The notes under the pieces were generated by a model. The model had not been told where the DNA came from. It saw only the letters and a program-made list of their open reading frames with translations, and ran no database searches. From Collinsella sp. (GTDB lineage Bacteria; Actinomycetota; Coriobacteriia; Coriobacteriales; Coriobacteriaceae): a stretch of DNA of 32,800 nucleotides. The position numbers were made by a program, and so were the translations under genes. The stretch lies in contig DXMU01000021.1 of NCBI GenBank assembly GCA_019414025.1, positions 1 through 32,800 of the forward strand. The letters are read 5' to 3'. Positions 23,568-31,073 of this stretch are shown piece after piece; position 1 is the stretch's first letter, and each line of letters starts with the position of its first letter.

Positions 23568-24620
23568 ATGATCACTTCCGAGCTTTTCGGCACCGCGCCG
23601 TGCGGTACCCCCGTTCATCGTTACACCCTCGACGGGCCCGAGATCTGCGTTCGCATTATGGACTATGGCGCCACGGTGCTTGGTATCGATGTGCCCGACA
23701 TTCCCGGCAACGTGCGCGATGTGGTGCTGGGCTTCGATAAGCTCGAGGATTACTTTGACAACCCCGCCTGCTTTGGCGCGACCATCGGCCCTGTGGCAAA
23801 CCGCACCGCTGGCGCCACGATCGCCATCGACGGCACGGACTGGCATATGCCCGCCAACGAGGGCGCCAACAACCTGCACAGCGACCTTGAGCACGGCCTG
23901 CACAAACGTGTGTGGGATGTTGAGCTCGACGAGGTCCATAACGCCGTGCGCATGACCACCTCGCTTAAGGATGGCGAGCTGGGCCTGCCCGGCAACCGAA
24001 CCTTTACGGCCGTGTTTACCGTTACGCGCACCGGCGCCTTCCGCATCGATTATGGCTGCGAGAGCGACCGCGCCACCTACGTGTCCATGACCAACCACAC
24101 GTACTTTAACCTTGCAGGCCATAACGCCGGCATGGACTGCGAACATTTCTTTGTCGCCAACGCCGCCCACTACCTGCCCATTAACGAGCAGAACATCCCC
24201 ACCGGCGAGATTGCTCCGGTCGAGGGAACACCGTTTGACTTTCGCGAGCTTCGCCCCGTCGCACCCGGCATGGAGGCCGACGACCCGCAGATCAAGCAGG
24301 CCCGTGGCTACGATCACTGCCTGTGCATCGATGGCTATCAGTACGGCCGCAACCTGCGCCGCGCGATGCACGTCGAGGAGATGTGGACCGGTCGTGAGCT
24401 GGACTACTACACCACCGCCCCGGGCGTGCAGCTCTACACCGGCAACTGGCTGGGCGACGAGCACGCCAAGGACGATGCCAACTATAGCTGGGGCGCCGGC
24501 TTTGCCCTCGAGGCAGAGATGTACCCCGACACGCCGCACCAGCCGCTGTTCCCGCAGGGCATTGTGGGCCCGGGTCACCCCTACAGCAATGTGATCGAAT
24601 ATCACTTTATGAGGCACTAA
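23568..24620 (+). CDS. galM: Aldose 1-epimerase (galactose mutarotase)
   Basis: Interconverts beta- and alpha-D-galactose before GalK. The 350 residues have the typical mutarotase length and motifs: an early NYG-like MDYGATVLGIDVP, GATIGPVANR with the conserved Asn-Arg, NNLHS, the catalytic His region MTNHTYFNL, and the C-terminal EAEMYPDTPHQPLFP with the catalytic Glu expected there. The start at 23568 follows TTAGGAACC; an in-frame ATG at 23508 would extend it by 20 unlikely residues. It is divergent from lacR across 206 bases, so a shared regulatory region is possible. It is separate from galKT. Followed by its own terminator. Distinct from the LacX-type protein at 6862. Confidence 0.94.
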   Translation: MITSELFGTAPCGTPVHRYTLDGPEICVRIMDYGATVLGIDVPDIPGNVRDVVLGFDKLEDYFDNPACFGATIGPVANRTAGATIAIDGTDWHMPANEGANNLHSDLEHGLHKRVWDVELDEVHNAVRMTTSLKDGELGLPGNRTFTAVFTVTRTGAFRIDYGCESDRATYVSMTNHTYFNLAGHNAGMDCEHFFVANAAHYLPINEQNIPTGEIAPVEGTPFDFRELRPVAPGMEADDPQIKQARGYDHCLCIDGYQYGRNLRRAMHVEEMWTGRELDYYTTAPGVQLYTGNWLGDEHAKDDANYSWGAGFALEAEMYPDTPHQPLFPQGIVGPGHPYSNVIEYHFMRH

Positions 24621-24648
24621 GCCCATAACACAACATATCGCACAGCAG

Positions 24649-24682
24649 CGCCCGCCGGCACCACCGCCGACGGGCGTTTTTT
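24649..24682 (+). terminator. Terminator after galM
   Basis: CGCCCGCCGGC pairs with GCCGACGGGCG (one mismatch), then six T residues. Confidence 0.9.
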
Positions 24683-24725
24683 CATCTTTTGGGCTCATTT
24701 TCGCTGTGACTGTATGGGTGACATA

Positions 24726-24884
24726 TCAAAACTATGTCCATTTACTACGTTTAGCCCGGGATGCTCGACCATGCACCAGTTTTTGTTTAATTCACGAGCC
24801 GTCTACCTGCGGTTTTGTTTTTCTCAAATTCGACATGCTCGGCGATAGCCGATCAAACGTAGTAAATGGGCATAGTTTTTGACA
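24726..24884. repeat. Long inverted-repeat element (CTATGYCCATTTACTACGTTT arms)
   Basis: The left arm (24726-24752) and right arm (24855-24884) are near-perfect inverted copies, sharing CCATTTACTACGTTT and AACTATG, with one mismatch (T/C) and one length difference in an A-run. About 100 bases lie between, with no gene. The structure is MITE-like, but I see no clear target duplication. Confidence 0.75.
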
Positions 24885-24916
24885 GGCGGCATCGCGCGCA
24901 TCCCTCGCAAGGGCAA

Positions 24917-24949
24917 AATGATCCGTTTTCCTCCGTCCCCAAGGGATCA
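24917..24949. repeat. 33-bp stop-codon-abutting palindromic repeat, copy 2
   Basis: Inverted copy of 5533-5567 with an identical core. Read on the minus strand, its first TGA is the stop codon of the PTS EIIB gene at 24947-25429. Confidence 0.75.
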
Positions 24950-25429
24950 GTTGAACAGATTGCCAATGGGGTCGGGGGCGGAACTGGGGAGATAACGGAT
25001 TTCTAGCTCTATGCCGAGCTTTTGCAACTCTTTGAAGGCGGCGATGTCCGTATCGCCTACGGCAATGGCAGGCGTTGCAGAGCGCTTGCCCTCCCTCGCC
25101 CGCATATGGCCGATGCTGATCTTGGTTATTGGCACACCGCCCTTAACCAGCGCGAGTGCATCCGTGGGCGACGCCACCATGATGAGAATCCATTGGCGCG
25201 GCGTTGCGGTATAAATGATGTCGATGGTCCTTTGCACCGAGAAAAACCGCGTCCAAACGCCTTCTGGCGCCGCCACCCTCATGGGTGCCCATTGGCGCGA
25301 ATCCGCCGCGATCTCATCGTTGACGATTAAGACAAGATTGGAACCCACGGCTTCGTTCCACAGCTCAACGTCTTGCCCGTAAATGAAACGGTCATCGATA
25401 CGCGTGAGAAGGATCTTGGGTTGAGCCAT
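24947..25429 (-). CDS. Mannose/fructose/sorbose-family PTS EIIB-like protein lacking the usual phospho-His
   Basis: About 160 residues matching the EIIB domain of mannose-family PTS transporters. Family features include LLTRIDDRFIYGQD, NDEIAADSRQ, AAPEGV and a later KISIGHMRAREGKR. The phospho-accepting His of the usual RxDxRLIHGQV motif is Tyr here (RFIYGQD), and the following Val is Asp, so canonical phosphotransfer is doubtful. No EIIC, EIID or EIIA of this family is nearby. It may be a degenerate orphan or a regulatory protein. The ATG at 25429 is preferred, with GGGG about 6 bases upstream; ATG 25456 has no site. The stop codon lies inside a repeat. Base composition is like the core genes, not like the island to the right. 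Confidence 0.82.
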   Translation of the reverse strand: MAQPKILLTRIDDRFIYGQDVELWNEAVGSNLVLIVNDEIAADSRQWAPMRVAAPEGVWTRFFSVQRTIDIIYTATPRQWILIMVASPTDALALVKGGVPITKISIGHMRAREGKRSATPAIAVGDTDIAAFKELQKLGIELEIRYLPSSAPDPIGNLFN

Positions 25430-25568
25430 GGCTGCCCCATTCTGTTTGAGACCCATACGAGCGGGACGTCGGCCACCAACTCAACAGCAGGTCAAGTACC
25501 AAATGGGCACTGCAGACATCACGCCTCTAATATTAGTGCATTTAAAGTGAGAAAAGCCGTCAGAACAC

Positions 25569-25597
25569 TTGCGCGGATGTGCGATGTCCCGTATCAT
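25569..25597 (+). promoter_or_regulatory. Candidate promoter of tRNA-Thr
   Basis: TTGCGC and TATCAT separated by exactly 17 bases, about 40 bases upstream of the tRNA. Confidence 0.6.
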
Positions 25598-25636
25598 AGA
25601 CAGCCGTTGACGCCTCAGTTGCGTCATCACATGGCC

Positions 25637-25712
25637 GCCAGCGTAGCTCAGTTGGTAGAGCACCGCTCTCGTAAAGCGGGGGTCACCGGTTCGAGCCCGG
25701 TCGCTGGCTCCA
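25637..25712 (+). tRNA. tRNA-Thr (anticodon CGU)
   Basis: Seven-base acceptor arms GCCAGCG and CGCTGGC close the cloverleaf. The D-arm is GCTCAGTTGGTAGAGC, the anticodon stem CCGCT/AGCGG with loop CTCGTAA gives anticodon CGT, and the T-arm is CCGGTTCGAGCCCGG. The CCA end is encoded (25710-25712). Seventy-six bases in total. Reads codon ACG. The AT-richer accessory region starts downstream of its 3' end. Confidence 0.97.
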
Positions 25713-25724
25713 TTGCATTAGTGC

Positions 25725-25757
25725 AGCTCAGAAGCGTAATTGCTTCTGAGCTTTTTT
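25725..25757 (+). terminator. Terminator after tRNA-Thr
   Basis: AGCTCAGAAGC pairs perfectly with GCTTCTGAGCT across a 6-base loop, followed by T5. Confidence 0.94.
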
Positions 25758-25983
25758 GTTTTCGCGTCTCTTTCCTCCTTCTCCGAGGAGTGAAAAAGGG
25801 GTGAAAAACTTTTTTAACTGTTTTCCATAAATAGTTAGCATCATCCAACGTTCACATTAGATCGAACAACAATCCTGTTACGCATAGCCTAATTCCGCTG
25901 AGTATCAGAGAAGAACGTCCGGATTATATGCATCCAGCTTCGCTTCTCCAGTCGCCAGTGACTCCTCCAGCCGGTCAGCATAT
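25758..25983. other. Intergenic start of the accessory region, no gene seen
   Basis: AT-richer DNA between the tRNA terminator and the broken gene. Reading frames that cross it overlap the tRNA or lack ribosome-binding sites. No copy of the tRNA 3' end is visible here. Confidence 0.5.
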
Positions 25984-26943
25984 TCAACAATAGAGCCGTA
26001 GAATATGGGAGTAAAATCCGAACTTTTCGATAAAGAGGGGTTCCGCTACGTCAATCCTCTTCTTGGCAACCGCGGCCTCATCCTTTTCATAGTACCCAGT
26101 GCCAGGAATCCGCTCGTTTGCCTGCGGCAAGCACTTAAGCTGCCCACACAAGCGCGCCGACCCCTTTGAAAGACCCATAAAGGTGATAGCACCAGAGATT
26201 ACGCCACCGACGCCCACAACAACCTTGCCAGCGGCATCCCCCACCGTCTGCTTTGTTATCTTGATACCCATGAAGCTCAAGAGCTTCTTCAGGATCGGAT
26301 ACCAACTGGTCTTGGTTAGCGACTGGCGAGCGACCTTTTTCGCGACCGCCTCTTGGGCGTTTTTGGCGATTACGGTTAGCATCGAATTCGCGCTGCCTAC
26401 ACCCATCATCACACCGAGCAACACTGCCATTTCGTAGAGAGTCTCGTCATCAACGTCGTCACATTCTTCAAAAAAGGTCTGCCAGCCATACAGATATGCC
26501 AGTTTCTGCATAATCCTGAATGCGTGCACGTAGTATTACGTAATATCGGCAGGAATGGTGCCCACCATCGCGACACCTCCGGGAAGACCCGCTGCAAAGG
26601 AAAAGGCGGTTGACTTCTTTGCCTCATAATCAATTACTTCTCTAGCAATTCTATCGATCAGGCCCACATCGATTCCGGCGGTAACGGGGGTCGTTTCCAC
26701 GGCAAACTCGCCGACATCTTTATGGACACCCTTCCTCCTCAGCTCCGAGCGGAGGAAATGGGGCCGATCAATTCTCACTCCCTTTAGCCGAGCAACTTTT
26801 TTCATAAAGTCAATCAAAAATCTCTGGGCCTCCGCCAACTGCTCATCGCTCTTGTCTTTTAACTCTGCAAAAGCCGAATCAACGAGAACAGCGACCCCAA
26901 AGCCCTCGCCCTCGTTTTTCTTTCCAAGCAGCCTGACGTCCAT
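25984..26943 (-). pseudogene. EcsC-like hydrophobic protein gene interrupted by an in-frame TAA
   Basis: Two reading segments (26943 to 26539 and 26535 to 25984) are in the same frame, separated only by a TAA at 26536-26538. Reading through gives about 319 residues. The joint PADIT-stop-YYVHAFRIMQKLAYLYGW looks like a conserved motif with Gln at the stop (CAA to TAA). Glycine-rich hydrophobic stretches (SFAAGLPGGVAMVGTIPAD, and AAGKVVVGVGGVISGAITFMG) and the order of motifs resemble EcsC-family proteins, though this is a weak assignment. The start 26943 follows GGAAGG. An independent downstream protein is unlikely, since no ribosome-binding site is seen before residue MHAF. Stop suppression or sequencing error cannot be excluded. 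Confidence 0.72.
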
Positions 26944-27095
26944 ACAGCCTTCCAATCAATGCGCCGCGCGGGCTATCGCGTTCTGCGACAGGCCGGACGC
27001 ACGGAGCCTGAGGGCCTCCCTGGCCCTTATCCTTCTCGCCATGCTGTACCTCCTTGGTCTCGGCTGCATGGACAGCCGGAACGTACCAGGGGGAC

Positions 27096-27196
27096 GGTGC
27101 CGACGGGAATATCGGCGGTGCCGAACGGCAATATTCGGGATGTGAGCGGACGGTGTGTAAGCGCAATATCGCCGGTGTCAAAGAGGACAATTACTC
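27096..27196. repeat. Four degenerate GGTGYC...CAATAT repeats
   Basis: Units begin at 27096, 27117, 27152 and 27174, for example GGTGCCGAACGGCAATATTC and GGTGTCAAAGAGGACAATTA. Spacings are 21, 35 and 22 bases, so two pairs. They end about 45 bases before the small gene at 27240. They could be transposase-binding repeats of an IS21-type end, or operators for that gene. This is also the only notable content of the 26944-27239 gap. Confidence 0.55.
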
Positions 27197-27239
27197 AAAC
27201 AGGTGAAGGAGGGCATCGAGGAGGATAAGGAGATTTACG

Positions 27240-27488
27240 GTGGCAATTAAGAAGCCAACTCGCCGCGTCATGCCCGTTGGAGAGGCGAGCATGACCCTCA
27301 TGGGTAATCAAGACACACGAAACAAAGGGGATTCGACAAGTCGCAAGAAAGGGGAGTGCATCACCTTTTGGGTTACGGAAGAGCAGAAGCAAGAGATGAG
27401 CACCTACGCGGCGGAACACAACACCACGGTATCAAGGATCATCATCGAAGGCCTTGAGATACGCATGGGTAAAGGGCAATCATTATAG
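27240..27488 (+). CDS. Small ribbon-helix-helix-like protein
   Basis: 82 residues starting with GTG at 27240, with AAGGAG 8 bases upstream. Residues about 40-75 (ITFWVTEEQKQEMSTYAAEH, then NTTVSRIIIEGLE) look like a ribbon-helix-helix DNA-binding domain of CopG/Arc or antitoxin type: one strand, two helices with the Thr-x-Ser turn. The N-terminal 40 residues are basic and probably disordered. No toxin gene is adjacent, and the neighbour on the right is convergent. It is preceded by repeated GGTGYC...CAATAT units that could be its operators. Alternative roles are plasmid partition or mobilisation accessory protein. Confidence 0.7.
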   Translation: MAIKKPTRRVMPVGEASMTLMGNQDTRNKGDSTSRKKGECITFWVTEEQKQEMSTYAAEHNTTVSRIIIEGLEIRMGKGQSL

Positions 27489-27524
27489 CTTAGCCTTCTG
27501 CAATTGCTGCGACTCGATGCGGTC

Positions 27525-29174
27525 CTATCGATTTGCGCAACGGTGTGACGCGTTATCTAGACTGACGATCGTTTCCGCTGCATTTGCCAGCTCATTATCA
27601 TGTGAAACAATGATAATGAGCTGTTTCAATTTGTTGTTTCTGACATACGAAGCGAGTTCGGCTCGGCTTGTTTCATCCAATCCAGTTGTAGGCTCATCGA
27701 GCACCAAGACTGATGGATTACGGGAAATTGCCGACCACAAGTATACACGGCGCAGCTCACCACCCGAAAGTTCAGGACAACGTTTCTCAAGCAAGCCCTC
27801 TATGCTGGTTGTCAACGACGGTAGCTCATTCATATGCTGGTGCTTTGTAAAAAATGGGGTGTTGAAATAATCCAACAGGTCCCGAACCGTCTCATCTGGA
27901 GCGAAGCACGGTTGGGGGCAGCACGATATCGTGTCTGAACGTATGTAATCCAAATTGCATTTTTCAATCGGCATGTCGTTGTATGTTACTTTGCCTGCCG
28001 ATGGATACAGCCCAAGGAGCAGGTAAAGGAGCGACGTTTTTCCTCTTCCATTTTCTCCGGTTATGCAGTATGTTCCAGGGCCGGAGAAATCGAAGGAAAA
28101 TCCGTCAAGAACCTTTCGGGGAGATCCGTCTGGAAGGGGTACCGTAAAATCCAACTTGGAAACAGAAATGCGATTTATTGTGTCAATCTTGACTAAACCT
28201 GTCTGATCTTGCTCTGGTTCCGGTCCTACCTTTCCCATGGCGCTCATCCTGTCCCACGAAGCCTTGGCATCCTGATAGGACTTGAACAGGTTCATCGTGT
28301 TTTTCAAGGTTTTAAATAGGACGGCAAAATATGCACCGACGATGGTGTATTCGCCTATCGTCATGGTTCCATTGATGATTCGCACTCCGGATACGATGAG
28401 TATTATCGCTTGAAACACGGCAGCAAAAAGGCTGTCAATCGATGTTAGTGAGAATGAGAGCTTTCCCGAGTGCAAGACCTTTGGAAAATACTTTTCAAAT
28501 CCGGTGTCAAGTGCTAGCTCGCTTTTATTGTATGAAGACGTTAACTGAATGTTGAGAATCTGATTCAACTGCGATGCTATTACGGCATAGAAAGCGCTAT
28601 CTGCCTCCTTCTTCTCGTACATGACTTTATATAGAAGCTTTCGCAATCCGGTAATAACGAAGAGATATGCCACAAGAAGGAGGATGGAGAATAGTGCGAG
28701 GAGTGGATCAACCGACCATATGACGAGCAACACGAAAGGAATGGCGACAACAGACAGGGGAGCGCTGATAAAGTTTGTTAGAACGAAAGAAGAAACAACA
28801 CCTGAGTCAGTGAAAATCCTTTGCGTCGTATAGGCTGAGTCGGTTGTTCGGTTCGTCAGAAAATTAACTCGCTCAAAGCGCAAGACGGTTTCCCTGAGCA
28901 GGTCAAAAGAAAGCTTTGTGGATATACGGATAGATAACGTTCCTGCAAAATATGAAAATAAGGCAGAAAAGACCCCTATTGAAGCTACGAAGAGCGCAAA
29001 AAGCACAGCATCCTTCTCGCTGCGATTGGCAAGAAGGAAATCTAAGAACTTTCCGTTCACATATGGTGCGGCATAGGAAAGGGCGATTCCAATCGTCGTG
29101 ATGGCAATGAACGTGAAAGCACCCTTTGTTTTACTAAACTTCGATAAGACGTACCGAATCAAGAATGGCCCCAA
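27525..29174 (-). CDS. ABC transporter, fused permease and ATPase (probable RiPP exporter)
   Basis: Half-size ABC exporter of 549 residues. The N-terminal half (about 1-310) has around six hydrophobic segments. The C-terminal ATPase has Walker A GENGRGKTS, signature LSGGELRRV, Walker B VLVLDEPTTGLD and the H-loop His in IVSHD. The C39 peptidase domain of bacteriocin exporters is absent, so leader removal must be done otherwise. The first Walker glycines read GENGRGKTS, with Arg in the usual Ser/Cys position. The start appears to be TTG at 29174, with no clear ribosome-binding site and a stop only 12 codons upstream; this start is uncertain. It is the last gene of the RiPP cluster, separated from the rest by 260 bases containing a hairpin. 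Export of the matured peptide, or immunity, is inferred. Confidence 0.9.
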   Translation of the reverse strand: MGPFLIRYVLSKFSKTKGAFTFIAITTIGIALSYAAPYVNGKFLDFLLANRSEKDAVLFALFVASIGVFSALFSYFAGTLSIRISTKLSFDLLRETVLRFERVNFLTNRTTDSAYTTQRIFTDSGVVSSFVLTNFISAPLSVVAIPFVLLVIWSVDPLLALFSILLLVAYLFVITGLRKLLYKVMYEKKEADSAFYAVIASQLNQILNIQLTSSYNKSELALDTGFEKYFPKVLHSGKLSFSLTSIDSLFAAVFQAIILIVSGVRIINGTMTIGEYTIVGAYFAVLFKTLKNTMNLFKSYQDAKASWDRMSAMGKVGPEPEQDQTGLVKIDTINRISVSKLDFTVPLPDGSPRKVLDGFSFDFSGPGTYCITGENGRGKTSLLYLLLGLYPSAGKVTYNDMPIEKCNLDYIRSDTISCCPQPCFAPDETVRDLLDYFNTPFFTKHQHMNELPSLTTSIEGLLEKRCPELSGGELRRVYLWSAISRNPSVLVLDEPTTGLDETSRAELASYVRNNKLKQLIIIVSHDNELANAAETIVSLDNASHRCANR

Positions 29175-29434
29175 TCTATCAGGTATGAAATACCAACTGA
29201 TGACACCTTACACCGCGGTTCGGTGGAAACGAAGCGGCGACTAATCGGCACGAGCGCTTCCATAGAGAGTCTTTGCGAGCTGGATCCTCATAGAAACGGG
29301 AATTTTATGTTCGATCAATAGGCCGCGCACGGCAGTCGGACGGCTGAAAAATAAAACAGCCGTCCGACTAAAGCTGTAAATTTCTTCATTGTTTGTTGGG
29401 CATGCGCCTGAAGTTTCATGCAATAGGAAATCCA
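29175..29434. other. Gap between the small membrane protein and the ABC exporter
   Basis: Contains the hairpin at 29334-29369. A 67-codon frame (29444-29241, minus) starting MVIMDFLLHETSGACPTN would overlap the upstream gene by 10 bases and run through the hairpin. It has no good ribosome-binding site and I do not call it a gene. Confidence 0.4.
29334..29369. terminator. Perfect 13-bp hairpin upstream of the ABC exporter
   Basis: AGTCGGACGGCTG and CAGCCGTCCGACT flank a 10-base A-rich loop (U-rich on the minus transcript). No T-run follows on either strand, so it may be an attenuator or processing site separating exporter expression from the upstream genes. Confidence 0.55.
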
Positions 29435-29776
29435 TTATGACCATTGTCGAAATGTGAACACTACGATCGTTAGCAAGGAGACGCCAAGACCGGCAAAGAT
29501 TATGATGAGCGGCAGAATGAAAGCCGCCGATGCCGATAATGGGATTTGGGACGCAAAGGCAATGATGCCCGCGAGAACGAGACCGGCTCCCGTCAACGCT
29601 ATTCCGAGTCCGACCAATCTGGCAACAAGAGGAATCTTCTCGCTTGGAATATGAGCGATATGGTAACTGTGAATCAGGCCGGGATTGCCGGTCTTTACCA
29701 TTAACACCCCGACAACGAGAAAGCAGATTCCTCCTACCATGCCGCCAATGGATGATCTTAGCGCTTCAGGACTCAT
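29435..29776 (-). CDS. Small three-helix membrane protein, possible immunity protein
   Basis: 113 residues with hydrophobic segments near 10-27, 50-72 and 85-107. The loop after the first helix reads TGNPGLIHSYHIAHIP, resembling small DUF3784-like membrane proteins, but I do not assign the family. Its ATG overlaps the precursor peptide stop codon by 4 bases (ATGA), so the two are translationally coupled. Position directly after the precursor in a RiPP cluster suggests immunity or help in export; this is inference only. No catalytic residues are evident. Confidence 0.75.
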   Translation of the reverse strand: MSPEALRSSIGGMVGGICFLVVGVLMVKTGNPGLIHSYHIAHIPSEKIPLVARLVGLGIALTGAGLVLAGIIAFASQIPLSASAAFILPLIIIFAGLGVSLLTIVVFTFRQWS

Positions 29777-29976
29777 TGCTCGTCTTGGCCACCTTGCTCG
29801 CTGAGGGGAAGTGCTGCGGCAAAAGTGATGAGGACCAGTTCATAGGCTCCAACTGCGGTGACTCCGACCGCCACATTTGCTCCCCACACGATGTAATACA
29901 TGTCGAACCAAGTTTCCGTTCCAAGAGTCGATGCTCTGGTCGGATTCATGTTGTCTACTACGGGCTTCTCGTACAT
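29773..29976 (-). CDS. Probable RiPP precursor peptide
   Basis: 67 residues immediately after the radical SAM gene: the ATG follows its TAA with no gap, with AAGGAG 12 bases upstream. It opens MYEKPVVDNMNP, a (Y)EKP-type leader start often seen in RRE-recognised precursors. The middle (about residues 21-54) is hydrophobic and aromatic with TETWFDMYY, IVWGAN and VGAYELVLITFAAALP, and contains no Cys, which rules out sactipeptide thioether or lanthionine chemistry. The last ten residues are hydrophilic (SEQGGQDEQ), an unusual C-terminal tail. A leader/core boundary is not obvious; near STLG is one possibility. Plausible modifications by the neighbouring radical SAM enzyme are carbon-carbon or aromatic crosslinks or epimerisation; none is proven. 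An ordinary small membrane protein is the alternative. Confidence 0.75.
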   Translation of the reverse strand: MYEKPVVDNMNPTRASTLGTETWFDMYYIVWGANVAVGVTAVGAYELVLITFAAALPLSEQGGQDEQ

Positions 29977-31065
29977 TTAACCCAACATCTCCTTCAACGA
30001 TGAGTTCAACAGTTCATCCGCGGTATCATCAATCAGGTCAACGTGTAGATCACCTCCCATATCTATATCGCAAATTGTGTCGGACATACGCTCCATGTCG
30101 TCAATGGTCCACATGTGGTTACAGAGGTCTTGAACCAGTTTTGTGGACCAAATTGAGCTAAGTCCGTTGTTCCAGTAATCCTCAAGAGGGTGGTTTCTGA
30201 TGTTGCCAACCACTAACGGGATATACGGAGAAACGACGATGTCGCCGTTTGCGTGCACTGAAACCTGATCTAATAGATATCGGTTATCAGAGAAGCGAAT
30301 TAGATGGTCGACGGGGTCGCCCCATTGCGGTCGGACATTCGGGTGCTTCCGAAGGAAGTCGTCCTCTTGAATGGCGTGAATCAACGTACGGTATTGGGAA
30401 TAGTCCGGTCTAATAAATGTGTTCTTTCGCGCACGGCCCAAAACCATGAGGGGTTGGACACGTAGTTCGATAAAGTCACCCGGCGTCCTCTTCGGCCTGT
30501 TAGATTTGGTGAAAATCTCATCTAATAGTGAGATGACATCGGGAAACTGTTCGGTGTTGAACGACGTGGGCGTAAATGCGATAGCAAGGTGCAAATCGGA
30601 ATGGTTGAGTACGGTGGCAACTGCTTCTTCGACGATTTCGAAGGCTCCCTCATGTCCCCTCAGCCTATCGTGAGCTGACCCAATGCCGTCTAGGCTAAAT
30701 TGGATGCTTTTGAGTCCGGAATCTTCTAAATCTCGGAGAAGGGATTCCGTGAGGAGAAGCCCGTTGGTTACCAGGCTCGCTGCAACATTCCCATCTCGCA
30801 ATATGGGAAGGCAGCGCAAGATATCTTTACTGCGCAACAAGGTTTCTCCTCCACAGAAACACATGCTGTAAAGCGACATGTCTGCCATTTCCTTTGCGAA
30901 AACAAAAAGTTCATCTGAGGTCAACTCGTCGTGCATGACCTCATTCTCGCCGCTGCTGTTATAGCAGTGCAGACATCTCAAGTTGCACTTGTTTGTTATG
31001 TCAAGGGCGACGTGATGTGGCGCTCTGAGAACGTTGGTGTACTTGTTTTCCGAAACTCGTCCCAT
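29977..31065 (-). CDS. Radical SAM peptide maturase
   Basis: 362 residues. The radical SAM cluster motif is TNKCNLRCLHCYN, with Cys27, Cys31 and Cys34 (CxxxCxxC), followed by CFCGGETLL, with the GGE-type SAM-binding segment. The TIM-barrel part runs to about residue 230. The C-terminal part has the layout of a SPASM/twitch region (HANGDIVVSPYIPLVVGNI, then DYWNNGLSSIW), but the expected cysteines are missing; only two Cys lie after residue 300. It may therefore have no auxiliary iron-sulfur clusters. The start at 31065 follows AGAGGAACC, 8 bases after the RRE-GNAT stop; ATG 31125 would overlap that gene. Direct adjacency to a precursor and an RRE protein supports a RiPP maturase. Chemistry is unknown. 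Confidence 0.88.
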   Translation of the reverse strand: MGRVSENKYTNVLRAPHHVALDITNKCNLRCLHCYNSSGENEVMHDELTSDELFVFAKEMADMSLYSMCFCGGETLLRSKDILRCLPILRDGNVAASLVTNGLLLTESLLRDLEDSGLKSIQFSLDGIGSAHDRLRGHEGAFEIVEEAVATVLNHSDLHLAIAFTPTSFNTEQFPDVISLLDEIFTKSNRPKRTPGDFIELRVQPLMVLGRARKNTFIRPDYSQYRTLIHAIQEDDFLRKHPNVRPQWGDPVDHLIRFSDNRYLLDQVSVHANGDIVVSPYIPLVVGNIRNHPLEDYWNNGLSSIWSTKLVQDLCNHMWTIDDMERMSDTICDIDMGGDLHVDLIDDTADELLNSSLKEMLG

Positions 31066-31073
31066 GGTTCCTC

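Noticed and set aside
25373..25804. A plus-strand frame covering the tRNA
   Set aside because: It overlaps tRNA-Thr and its terminator and has no coding features.
26879..27190. A 103-codon minus-strand frame upstream of the EcsC-like gene
   Set aside because: Overlaps the better-supported start of that gene in another frame and has a Pro/Arg-rich composition typical of non-coding frames.
29241..29444. A 67-codon minus-strand frame considered as a second precursor peptide
   Set aside because: It runs through the perfect hairpin at 29334-29369, lacks a ribosome-binding site and has no YEKP-like leader.
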